The notes under the pieces were generated by a model. The model did not search any database and was not told the DNA's origin. It was given only the letters and a program-made list of their open reading frames with translations. A stretch of 50,206 nucleotides of DNA from Gemmatimonadota bacterium (lineage in GTDB: Bacteria; Gemmatimonadota; Gemmatimonadetes; Longimicrobiales; Gaopeijiaceae), in contig PXFI01000221.1 of NCBI GenBank assembly GCA_003564295.1, positions 1 through 50,206 on the forward strand, read 5' to 3'. A program made the position numbers and the translations under genes. This document shows positions 35,126-42,288 of this stretch, piece by piece (position 1 is the stretch's first letter; every line of letters begins with the position of its first letter).

Positions 35126-35154
35126 GGTCCGGTGATGTTATCCTTGACCGGACC
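35126..35154. repeat. 8-bp perfect inverted repeat between acyl-CoA synthetase and NYN genes
   Basis: GGTCCGGT (35126-35133) and ACCGGACC (35147-35154) are exact inverted repeats with a 13-base loop, in the 133-base gap between the acyl-CoA synthetase stop and the NYN start. No T tract follows on the minus strand, so it could be an attenuator, operator or mRNA hairpin rather than an intrinsic terminator. Confidence 0.55.
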
Positions 35155-35184
35155 TGGGAAGGGTAGGAGGGGCCTCTACGGGCA

Positions 35185-36786
35185 TCAGCCCGTCCGGCTG
35201 CTGAGCTCGGCCTGGACGATCCGGGCCAGCTCCACCCGCCGGGGCTTTCCGTTTCCCGTTCTCGGGAAGTCGTCGAGGAAGCGGACAAGATCCGGTATCT
35301 TGTAGCCCGCCAGGACGACCCGGCACCAGTCCATGATCTCCGGGCCCGTCACGATCGCCCCCTCGACCGGGACGACACACGCACACAGGGCTTCACCGAG
35401 AACCTCGTCCGGAACCCCCACCACCGCCGCCTCCTGCACCGCCGGATGGGTGTGGAGACGGTCTTCCACCTCCAGAGGGTAGACGCTGAAGCCGTCGCGA
35501 ATGATAACCTCTTTGCGCCTCCCCACCAAATGAAGGTATCCCTCCTCGTCCAGCACCCCCATGTCTCCCGTCAAGAGAAACCCTTCCTTCGTCATGACCT
35601 GCCGGGTCTCCCGGGGCTGGCGGTAATAGCCACGCATGACACCGGGCCCCCGGACGGCGATTTCACCAAAGCTCTCGGTGGGCAGCGGGCTTCCGTGGTT
35701 GTCCACGATGAGGATCTCGTTTCCTGGGAGGGGGCGTCCAGCGGTGAAAAGCCGTTTCTCCGGGGGATCCTCCGGGGAGGTGAGGCAGACCATTGAGGCG
35801 GCCTCGGTAATGGAGTAGGCCACCCGGAAATCCTGGCAGATCTCTCTTTCCACGGCCCGCCTGAGGTCATCAGAGGCCGGGCCCCCGGCAGCCAGGGCCA
35901 CCCGGAGAGAGCTGAGGTCCAGGGAGGCTTCTCTCTGTTCGTGCAGGCCGGTGGAGAAGAGGGTGGGGAGTCCGAAATGAACTGTGGCCCCATGCCTCTG
36001 GACCAGGGCCAGGGTTTCTGCCGCTCCGAAACCGCTCTGCAGAATGAGGGACGATCCCGTGAGGACGGACCCGAGGATGCCGGGACCCAACCCCATGACA
36101 TGGAAGAATGCCGTGACCCCTATCATCCTGTCGCCAGGGCCCAGTCCAAGGGCTTCGGCGGTGCCGGACGTCACAGCCAGGAGATTCGCATGGGTAAGCT
36201 CTACTCCCTTCGGCTTCCCCATGGTGCCGGAGGTATAGAGGATGGCGAAGGAGTCCTGGTCAGGGTCCGTCTCCACCGAGGGAAAGTCCCGGCCCTCGCC
36301 CGCTGAAAGGAGATCCTCAAACTGGAAGATGCGGTCGTCGTACCAGAGATCCTCCTCCCCGACGGTGACCGCGTACTGTAGCTCCGGAAGCTGGGGCATG
36401 AGCTCGTCGAACAGGGTGAGGAAGTCCTCACCCCGGTACTCCTCCACCGTCACGGCCAGGGCGGCCTCCGAATGCCGGAGCATGTACCGAAGCTCCGGCT
36501 TGGTGAATTGGGGATTGAGGGGTACGATGACGGCGCCCACCTTGGCGGCAGCGAAGAGGGAAATCACGAACTCCGGACAGGGCGGGAGCACGAGGGCAAC
36601 CCGGTCCCCGGCTTCAATCCCCAGGGAGTGGAAGGAGGCGGCCAGAGCGTCGGAGCGCATCTCCACCTGGCCGAACGTTATGATCTCGTCCTGATGGAAA
36701 AGAAAAGTCCCCTCTGGGTCCCGCGTGGCCCGATTGGCGAGGATGGCTGCGATGGACATGCCGCTTGCGGACTTACCGGACACCAT
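35185..36786 (-). CDS. Long-chain acyl-CoA synthetase-like adenylating enzyme
   Basis: The 533-residue class I adenylate-forming enzyme has the ATP loop YTSGTMGKPKGVELTH, the A4/A5 region with YSITEAASM, LLTGDMGVLDEEGYLHLVGR, the hinge RRKEVIIRDGFSVYP and catalytic Lys in PRTGNGKPRR. It activates a carboxylic acid as acyl-AMP and then acyl-CoA. Chain length cannot be read from the sequence. The ATG at 36786 with GGGGAG 5 bases upstream is preferred to an in-frame start 51 bases earlier, because the predicted promoter lies at that upstream start. Its own promoter suggests independent transcription. Confidence 0.9.
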   Translation of the reverse strand: MVSGKSASGMSIAAILANRATRDPEGTFLFHQDEIITFGQVEMRSDALAASFHSLGIEAGDRVALVLPPCPEFVISLFAAAKVGAVIVPLNPQFTKPELRYMLRHSEAALAVTVEEYRGEDFLTLFDELMPQLPELQYAVTVGEEDLWYDDRIFQFEDLLSAGEGRDFPSVETDPDQDSFAILYTSGTMGKPKGVELTHANLLAVTSGTAEALGLGPGDRMIGVTAFFHVMGLGPGILGSVLTGSSLILQSGFGAAETLALVQRHGATVHFGLPTLFSTGLHEQREASLDLSSLRVALAAGGPASDDLRRAVEREICQDFRVAYSITEAASMVCLTSPEDPPEKRLFTAGRPLPGNEILIVDNHGSPLPTESFGEIAVRGPGVMRGYYRQPRETRQVMTKEGFLLTGDMGVLDEEGYLHLVGRRKEVIIRDGFSVYPLEVEDRLHTHPAVQEAAVVGVPDEVLGEALCACVVPVEGAIVTGPEIMDWCRVVLAGYKIPDLVRFLDDFPRTGNGKPRRVELARIVQAELSSRTG

Positions 36787-36818
36787 GGCGTCTCCCCGGA
36801 GGGTTGAAAAGGACCGAT

Positions 36819-36847
36819 AGTTTACGACGTACGGCACAAGCGGTCAA
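36819..36847 (-). promoter_or_regulatory. Sigma-70-like promoter of the acyl-CoA synthetase gene
   Basis: On the minus strand TTGACC (36847-36842) and TAAACT (36824-36819) are 17 bases apart, matching 5 of 6 and 4 of 6 consensus bases. The predicted transcript start, near 36812, gives a 25-base leader to the ATG at 36786 with its ribosome site. Confidence 0.6.
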
Positions 36848-36875
36848 ACGAGGCGTACAGCCTGCACCCGTCGGT

Positions 36876-38027
36876 CTAAGCCCTTGCCACAGAGCTATCT
36901 GACCTGCCGGAGAACCGGCCGCTGGACTCCTGGAGGATCTCCATGACGATCTCGTCCGGAACGTCCTGGCCCCAGTCGTCGGAGGGTGCCACCTTTCCGA
37001 GTTGGGCGAGGAGAACGTAGCGGGGGCGACCCTTCCTGCCTCTTTCGTCAGAGTGGGTCAGCTTCAGCACCCGTTGGGGGTCAAGGCCGAGTGGCACCTC
37101 CGTGGGCAGCTCAAGCAGTCCCACCATCCGGGCCAACGTCTCGGAGGTGCCCTTCCTGGTGATCCCCAACTTCTCACCCCCCCTCGCCTCCAGGACCATC
37201 CCCAGGGCCACGCAGGTGCCGTGGGGAAGAGCGTAATCCGCCGCCGTCTCCACCGCGTGCCCCAGGGTGTGGCCGAAGTTCAGGATCTTCCGCAACCCCG
37301 ATTCCCGCTCGTCCTTGCTCACCACACCGGCCTTGATCTCGATGGACCGGACCACCACCCGTCCCGTGGCCCCCACCTCGCCGTTCATGACGCATGGTAT
37401 GTTCGTCTCCAGGTCCGCCAGATAGACGGGATCCAGGATGGCCCCATGCTTTACCGCCTCCGCAAGTCCCTGGGCCCTCTCAGATCGGGGGAGGGTCACC
37501 GCCACCTCCGGATCCACCACCACCAGGCGGGGAGGATGGAAGGCCCCCACCAGATTCTTGCCTGATGGCACATCCACCCCCGCCTTACCTCCAACAGATG
37601 AGTCGATCATGGCCACGAGGCTGGTGGGAACCTGGACAAAGGGAACGCCCCGCATGAAGGTGGCTGCCACGAACCCGGCCAGGTCGCCGGTAACCCCACC
37701 CCCCACCGCCACCACCGCGCAGTCCCGGCCGAATCCGGCCTCGAGCATGGCGTCAGTGAGGCGGGCCCATTCCTCCCGGGTCTTGGAGCCCTCACCGGGC
37801 GGGAAGGTGAACAGGCTAGCTTTCTTCCCTCCCCTGTTCAACCCTTCCGAGATCTCCCTCCCATACAGCGCCGCAACCTGTTCATCGGCCATGACGGCGT
37901 AGCGGTGGGCCTTCACGTGCCCTGAGATCAGAGAGGGCAGGGATCTTCGGATGCCGTTACCCACGCGGATCGGATACCCCCTTGCCCACCCCCCGGCCTG
38001 AACTTGGATGGTGTCCTCGAGCAGCAC
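36876..38027 (-). CDS. aroB: 3-dehydroquinate synthase AroB
   Basis: AroB converts DAHP to 3-dehydroquinate in the shikimate pathway, using NAD and a divalent metal. The 383-residue product has FPPGEGSKT, the NAD-binding GGGVTGDLAGFVAA, PTSLVAMIDSSVGGK, metal ligands in EAVKHGAILD, LNFGHTLGHAVE and LPHGTCVALGM. The GTG at 38027 has AGGAAGG 6 bases upstream and gives a normal N-terminus. A GTG at 38096 would start inside copy B of the dispersed element and is rejected. The C-terminal 25 residues extend slightly beyond typical members. Confidence 0.95.
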   Translation of the reverse strand: MLLEDTIQVQAGGWARGYPIRVGNGIRRSLPSLISGHVKAHRYAVMADEQVAALYGREISEGLNRGGKKASLFTFPPGEGSKTREEWARLTDAMLEAGFGRDCAVVAVGGGVTGDLAGFVAATFMRGVPFVQVPTSLVAMIDSSVGGKAGVDVPSGKNLVGAFHPPRLVVVDPEVAVTLPRSERAQGLAEAVKHGAILDPVYLADLETNIPCVMNGEVGATGRVVVRSIEIKAGVVSKDERESGLRKILNFGHTLGHAVETAADYALPHGTCVALGMVLEARGGEKLGITRKGTSETLARMVGLLELPTEVPLGLDPQRVLKLTHSDERGRKGRPRYVLLAQLGKVAPSDDWGQDVPDEIVMEILQESSGRFSGRSDSSVARA

Positions 38028-38092
38028 GCCAAACCTTCCTCTCCATGGACCATGGTCAATATCGCATCCTGGTGCCTCCGCAAGCCGGTCCC

Positions 38093-38144
38093 TCACCAGA
38101 CCCGGCCCAGGAAGCCCCTTCCCTCAGGGAGGGGAGGGGGTCAG
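38093..38144 (-). repeat. Dispersed 3' hairpin element, copy B
   Basis: This 52-bp element begins 7 bases after the stop of the metallopeptidase lipoprotein gene and ends 65 bases before the aroB start. On the minus strand it begins CTGACC, forms CCCCTCCC paired with GGG-AA-GGGG (one bulged A) around TGA, and ends GCTTCCTGGGCCGGGTCTGG then TGA. It differs from copy A by one base over the last 23. Confidence 0.87.
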
Positions 38145-38151
38145 GGTATCC

Positions 38152-39375
38152 TCACCGGGGTGGTCCCTCCCTGATCTCCAGGGAGAGCTCCGGGAGACTG
38201 CCCACCTGCAAGATGGCCCCTGGCCGTCCAGCAACTTCCTCCTTCCGCAGAGTGCCCGGAGCCGGGAAACGCTGGAGGGCCAATCGCAGCCCTTCCACGA
38301 ATCGGTCCCGCTCCTCCTTCGAATCCCAGACACTCGCCCAGACCAGGCCATCCTCCCCTCCCGGGTCCCTGAGAAGAAGGAACCGGTCCCCGCTCCAGCC
38401 ACGAGCAAGAACCCGCCAGCCCACACCCAGCTGTTCCTCCAGAAGTACCTTGGTCTCCTTCTGCCCCAGGGTGTTCTCGTACAGCACCTCGAGCCCGGCT
38501 GGTGGGACGATCTCCAACTCTGTGGGCCAATCCGGATCCGGACCCAGGAGGTGCTGGGGGTCCAGTACCTGTTTGGTGGATTGGGGAAGGAACTGCTGGA
38601 AGGGAGCTGGCCGGCCAGGTCGGGCTTCCCAGAGGGCGGCCACGAAGGAAGCTCCCTTCAGGTAGGGGAAAAGGAGAGATTCCTGTACGATGGTCGGTGC
38701 CGATGCCAGGGCCGGGTACTGGGCACCCACCCCCTCCAGGGCCGGTCCCAGGACCTGGGAAATATCCGGCAATACGGACAGATCCACCGGCCGCCCCTGG
38801 ATTTGCTCCGCCATGTACTCCAGCATTACCAGGGTCGCATGCCCCTCGATGGCGGCCTGGGCGGCGGCCTGGCGGTCATTTCCCCTTTCCGGGGACGTGA
38901 GGGAATCCAGGTTCGCCGTCTGATCCTGAACCGCGTGAACCAGCTCGTGGATCAGAATGGGCTCCAACAGCTCCATGGGCATGTCGTCCAGGACGAAGAG
39001 AGCCGAAGAGTCGGGATCATAGAACCCCGCCACCTGCTCCGAGTACACCGAGAGCAGCAGGCCCCGAAGATCCGTTTCTGGGTCCATGAGGCCCAGGAGG
39101 GCGTAGCTCCGGCTCATGTGGCGGGCCCTCTCCGGGGGGAGCTCCTTGTCCAGCTTGTAGCGGAGGTATCCTTCCAGCTCCTGGCGGCTCCGCTGCTCCA
39201 CACGGACCGGCCTGACCAGCTCCATCCCGGCCTTCTCCGCCAGCACGGGAAGGAGCTCCGCCACCCGGTTCCCCAGCACCGGGTCGGAGGAGATGACCAG
39301 CGTTGTATCGGGCGCCCGGGGGCCGCAGGCGCTCAGGGCAAGGGCGAGGGCAAGGACGACGGCCATGAAGGACAT
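38152..39375 (-). CDS. HExxH metallopeptidase-like lipoprotein
   Basis: The 407-residue product has a lipoprotein signal (lipidated Cys17 in LALSACG). A helical region leads to VYSEQVAGFYDPD and then the zinc motif HELVHAVQD (His143, Glu144, His147). Glu177 in AAIEGHATLVMLEY is the likely third ligand, at gluzincin-like spacing. The C-terminal half is a mixed domain with no recognised signature. It presumably acts on the cell surface or in the periplasm, with substrate unknown. The ATG at 39375 lies 1 base after the cupin stop (TGAGATG), so the two are translationally coupled. Upstream in-frame starts overlap the cupin gene. Confidence 0.8.
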   Translation of the reverse strand: MSFMAVVLALALALSACGPRAPDTTLVISSDPVLGNRVAELLPVLAEKAGMELVRPVRVEQRSRQELEGYLRYKLDKELPPERARHMSRSYALLGLMDPETDLRGLLLSVYSEQVAGFYDPDSSALFVLDDMPMELLEPILIHELVHAVQDQTANLDSLTSPERGNDRQAAAQAAIEGHATLVMLEYMAEQIQGRPVDLSVLPDISQVLGPALEGVGAQYPALASAPTIVQESLLFPYLKGASFVAALWEARPGRPAPFQQFLPQSTKQVLDPQHLLGPDPDWPTELEIVPPAGLEVLYENTLGQKETKVLLEEQLGVGWRVLARGWSGDRFLLLRDPGGEDGLVWASVWDSKEERDRFVEGLRLALQRFPAPGTLRKEEVAGRPGAILQVGSLPELSLEIREGPPR

Positions 39376-39376
39376 C

Positions 39377-39739
39377 TCAACCTGCCTTATCCCGGCCATA
39401 CCGATCCTGGATCCGCACCACATCGTCCAGGTGGGGGGTGGACACTTCTAGAATGTCGCAATCCGTCACGGCCTCCATCCTATGAACCGTGCCGGGAGTG
39501 ACGCGAAAGGCCTCGCCGGGCCCAAGAGACACCTCCTCCAGCTCTTCCGGGGAGGGGCCTGTCCAGAACCTCATCTCTCCCGTGAAGAGCAGAATGGTCT
39601 CGTCCTTCACCTCGTGGTACTGGAGAGACAGGGACTCCCCCGCTGTGATATGGAGAATCTTCCCCACGTACTCATCAGTGTGAGCCCAGATCAGCTCATA
39701 CCCCCAGGGCTTCTCCACACGTTCAGGAATCTGTTTCAC
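39377..39739 (-). CDS. Mannose-6-phosphate isomerase-type cupin protein
   Basis: The 120-residue protein is a single cupin resembling the C-terminal domain of type II phosphomannose isomerase/GDP-mannose pyrophosphorylase. It has EKPWGYELIW, SLQYHEVKDETILL with metal-binding His, GEMRFW, and a second motif PGTVHRMEAVTDCDILEVST. Stand-alone members may isomerise sugars or act as sugar-binding enzymes. The start codon is GTG with a weak ribosome site. It is coupled to the metallopeptidase gene, a pairing with no obvious metabolic link. Confidence 0.85.
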   Translation of the reverse strand: MKQIPERVEKPWGYELIWAHTDEYVGKILHITAGESLSLQYHEVKDETILLFTGEMRFWTGPSPEELEEVSLGPGEAFRVTPGTVHRMEAVTDCDILEVSTPHLDDVVRIQDRYGRDKAG

Positions 39740-39957
39740 TTCCGGTGCCCCCGGCGTTCAGGAGTGGTCGGGACGGCCTGACTGGCCGACGCTGAGGCCG
39801 AAGGGCAACAAGAGCCCCCGGGCGTCCCGAGGCGCCCTTCAGCCGGCAGACCAGAGTGGCTGCCGCCACCTGGAGGGTCAAGGGCTGGGACGATCCGAAG
39901 AACAGAGGACGGTACAGCCGCCCAGACCCGGAACACCCGAATGTGGCTATGGTTGCC

Positions 39958-40596
39958 CTACCAGCGTGGCAACCTCAGGGAGGCCCCCACGGTCAGGCCC
40001 CGTGGCTGGGTCTCGACTCCGAAATGGCTACTCACTCGTGCCGTGAGCCGCATGATCATCCCAGCCATGATATTCACACGGGTCTCCTCGGCTTGGGGAT
40101 CCTCCGCCCACACGACTCCTCCCACACCAACGCCCGAGTTCCGGTTCACCTGGTAGAGTCTGAAATGCCTCTTCTGGGCCACACCCGCCCCACCGTACAA
40201 GGCCAGGAACGGAGTAACGGAGTGGAGGACCGCTGCATTCGCGCTCCGCCAGCTTCCCTCAATCTTGATGAGCTCTTCTCCGAACTGTCCACCCTGGATC
40301 TGAGCCACCGTCACCCGGGCGTCATATCCCCTCTCCCTGGAAGGGTCCGTGACGTCGAGTTTGGCATCCACGTAAAAACCGATCCCGCCCCACCGGGGGA
40401 CCATCACGTACCCGGAAGCTCCGGCCATGGCTCGCGGTGCGTTGGCCACGTACCCGACGCCGAACTGGACTCCGCTAAGGGGCTGGGGCCCCGTCTGGCC
40501 CATGGCCAGCTGGCCGGAAAGGGCCAGGAAGAAGCTGCAGAGGAACCCGGATATCACGGTCAGGGCTAAGGTGGAACGAGACATCCTGGTCGTCAT
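39958..40596 (-). CDS. Secreted outer-membrane-type protein downstream of SusD
   Basis: The 212-residue product has a signal peptide (LALTVISGFLCSFFLALS, cleavage near AMGQ). Amphipathic strands such as GVQFGVGYV, GYVMVPRWGGIGFYVDA, FLALYGGAG and LTVGASLRL suggest a small beta barrel, though it ends in Arg-Trp. An ATG at 40650 overlaps the susD stop as ATGA and would give a longer N-terminus. 40596 was chosen for the signal peptide, and 40584 is a third option. It probably shares the SusCD message. Confidence 0.72.
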   Translation of the reverse strand: MTTRMSRSTLALTVISGFLCSFFLALSGQLAMGQTGPQPLSGVQFGVGYVANAPRAMAGASGYVMVPRWGGIGFYVDAKLDVTDPSRERGYDARVTVAQIQGGQFGEELIKIEGSWRSANAAVLHSVTPFLALYGGAGVAQKRHFRLYQVNRNSGVGVGGVVWAEDPQAEETRVNIMAGMIMRLTARVSSHFGVETQPRGLTVGASLRLPRW

Positions 40597-40646
40597 GCAC
40601 CGTCGGAAGGTGTTGACGGCGAAGAGAGACTGTACATGGACACTGA

Positions 40647-42275
40647 TCATTCCTCGCTGTTCCACCGATACACGCTCAAGGGAGCCCCCATGGGACCGTC
40701 GGCTCCCCCGAAGGTCCGGCAGGGCAGAAGGCCCAGGACCTGGGCCTCTCCGCAGGGCATGGGCAGGTGCAAAAATGTTCCCCTCCAGAGGTCGCCCCAA
40801 CCCCGACCATCGAAGTACCAGAGGTTCCCCAGGGGGCCCTTGAAGGTATTCTCCATCCTCTTCTCCCACTTCATCATCTCGAACAGGCCACCGCAGGTAC
40901 CGTCGGGGAGCTTGGGAACGCAACTCGTGTTGGTACCGTCGGCATCCGTAGGCCCAAGCCCGGCTGCGACCCGGGTCTGGTTGATGATGGCCGCCGCACC
41001 CTCCCGATCGTTCAGGTGGTAGAGAGCCTCAGCCTTCAGCAGGTTCATCTCCTCCATACGAATCTCGGGCTGGTGGTGCGCAGCCTGGGTCCAGTACTCA
41101 CTGCCCCTCGTGTGCTTGTACCAGGACCACCGCCAGGTGCCCCGGTCCGGTCGGGCCCAGGTGTTGCCGGTCTCGGCCACCCCGTTCACCCGGAAATAGA
41201 GACCTGGAGCGGCCCTCTGTTCCTCCAGGGTGCTCCCCCGGGGAAAACGGAGGTCCGGGGTAACGATGAGAACGGGATTGCCGTCCACGGTGTGGTTCTT
41301 GTCGCGCAGGCTCAAGGCGTTCCACGCCTGGTAGTTGCCGGACTGGTCGGCCATCCCGTAGATGAAATAGGCCATCTGGGACCAGCCGGAGAAGGTACCG
41401 TGCCCCAGGACGCCGTTGGCCCACCCATCGTCGTCATCCATGTCGAGAACGAGATCGTGGGTGATGCCCGAATCCACGTCGGACATGATTGCTTGCCAGT
41501 CCAGGGCTTCTCGCTCCGCCAGTGTCCGGGCTATGGCCGCAGCGTAGCGGGCCCTCATGGAGTGGGCCGTCCTGGCCAGCTCCGACCCGGTGAGCTCTGC
41601 TTTCATCCACCCCTCGGGCAGAACCCAGCCAGCACCTCTGGAGAGGACAATGCAGTCCTCGAAGTACCCTTTGGCCGCCTCCATGACCTGGTGGTAGGGC
41701 ACCGGGCTCCCCGGATTCGGAACCGGTCTTCCGCCCCTCTCCACGAGCTCGGTGAACTCATCCACGACGAAACCCTCGGAGAAGAGGACTGCTATGGTGG
41801 CGTGAGCCATCCCCTGGACGAACCTCCCGAAGGCCCTCGCCGAGGTGAGTTCCTCTTCCGAGAGAGCCGAAGCGATCTCCGGGTCTTCCAGGGCCCTCAA
41901 CCCGTCGGCCACGGCGGCGAGGGCCCGGTAGGAGTAGTACCAGGGCCGGGTCAGGTAGTTGTAGTCGGTGTCGGATATGCGGTTGACGAAGGGAATGCGG
42001 GGGATGCGACCATACTTCTCCATCCCCGCGTTGGCCCAGGGTGCGTTATGCTGGAAGGCGGCGTTGCTCAAAGCCAGTCCGGCACCGAAGAAGCTGTAGC
42101 TGCCATAGAACCAACCGTTGAACGACTCCCCGATGAGAGAGAGCACGTCCTCGGGCGTGGAAAGAGTGCGGGCAGCGTCAGGGTGGTTCGGGTTCTGGAT
42201 GTCGAGGTCCACGCATGCAGCCTGGCCAAGAAACAGCAGCGAGCCGACCAGCAGGTACTTCAAGGGGCTTCTCAT
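40647..42275 (-). CDS. RagB/SusD-family nutrient-binding lipoprotein
   Basis: The 542-residue lipoprotein (lipidated Cys near residue 20, FLGQAAC) has the SusD pattern: NPNHPDAARTLSTPEDVLSL near the start, helical TPR-like segments with YRALAAVADGLRAL and ARAFGRFVQGMAH, then MKAELTGSELARTAHSMRARYA. The C-terminal conserved part has RMEEMNLLKAEALYHLND, INQTRVAAGLG and EMMKWEKRMENTF. It binds substrate at the cell surface and hands it to the SusC channel. The ATG at 42275 has AAGGAG upstream. Earlier in-frame starts lie inside susC. Confidence 0.92.
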   Translation of the reverse strand: MRSPLKYLLVGSLLFLGQAACVDLDIQNPNHPDAARTLSTPEDVLSLIGESFNGWFYGSYSFFGAGLALSNAAFQHNAPWANAGMEKYGRIPRIPFVNRISDTDYNYLTRPWYYSYRALAAVADGLRALEDPEIASALSEEELTSARAFGRFVQGMAHATIAVLFSEGFVVDEFTELVERGGRPVPNPGSPVPYHQVMEAAKGYFEDCIVLSRGAGWVLPEGWMKAELTGSELARTAHSMRARYAAAIARTLAEREALDWQAIMSDVDSGITHDLVLDMDDDDGWANGVLGHGTFSGWSQMAYFIYGMADQSGNYQAWNALSLRDKNHTVDGNPVLIVTPDLRFPRGSTLEEQRAAPGLYFRVNGVAETGNTWARPDRGTWRWSWYKHTRGSEYWTQAAHHQPEIRMEEMNLLKAEALYHLNDREGAAAIINQTRVAAGLGPTDADGTNTSCVPKLPDGTCGGLFEMMKWEKRMENTFKGPLGNLWYFDGRGWGDLWRGTFLHLPMPCGEAQVLGLLPCRTFGGADGPMGAPLSVYRWNSEE

Positions 42276-42288
42276 TGAATCGGCTCCT

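Noticed and set aside
38028-38096. Longer AroB N-terminus from a GTG at 38096
   Set aside because: That start lies inside the dispersed repeat and lacks a ribosome site, while the GTG at 38027 has an excellent one and a family-like N-terminus.
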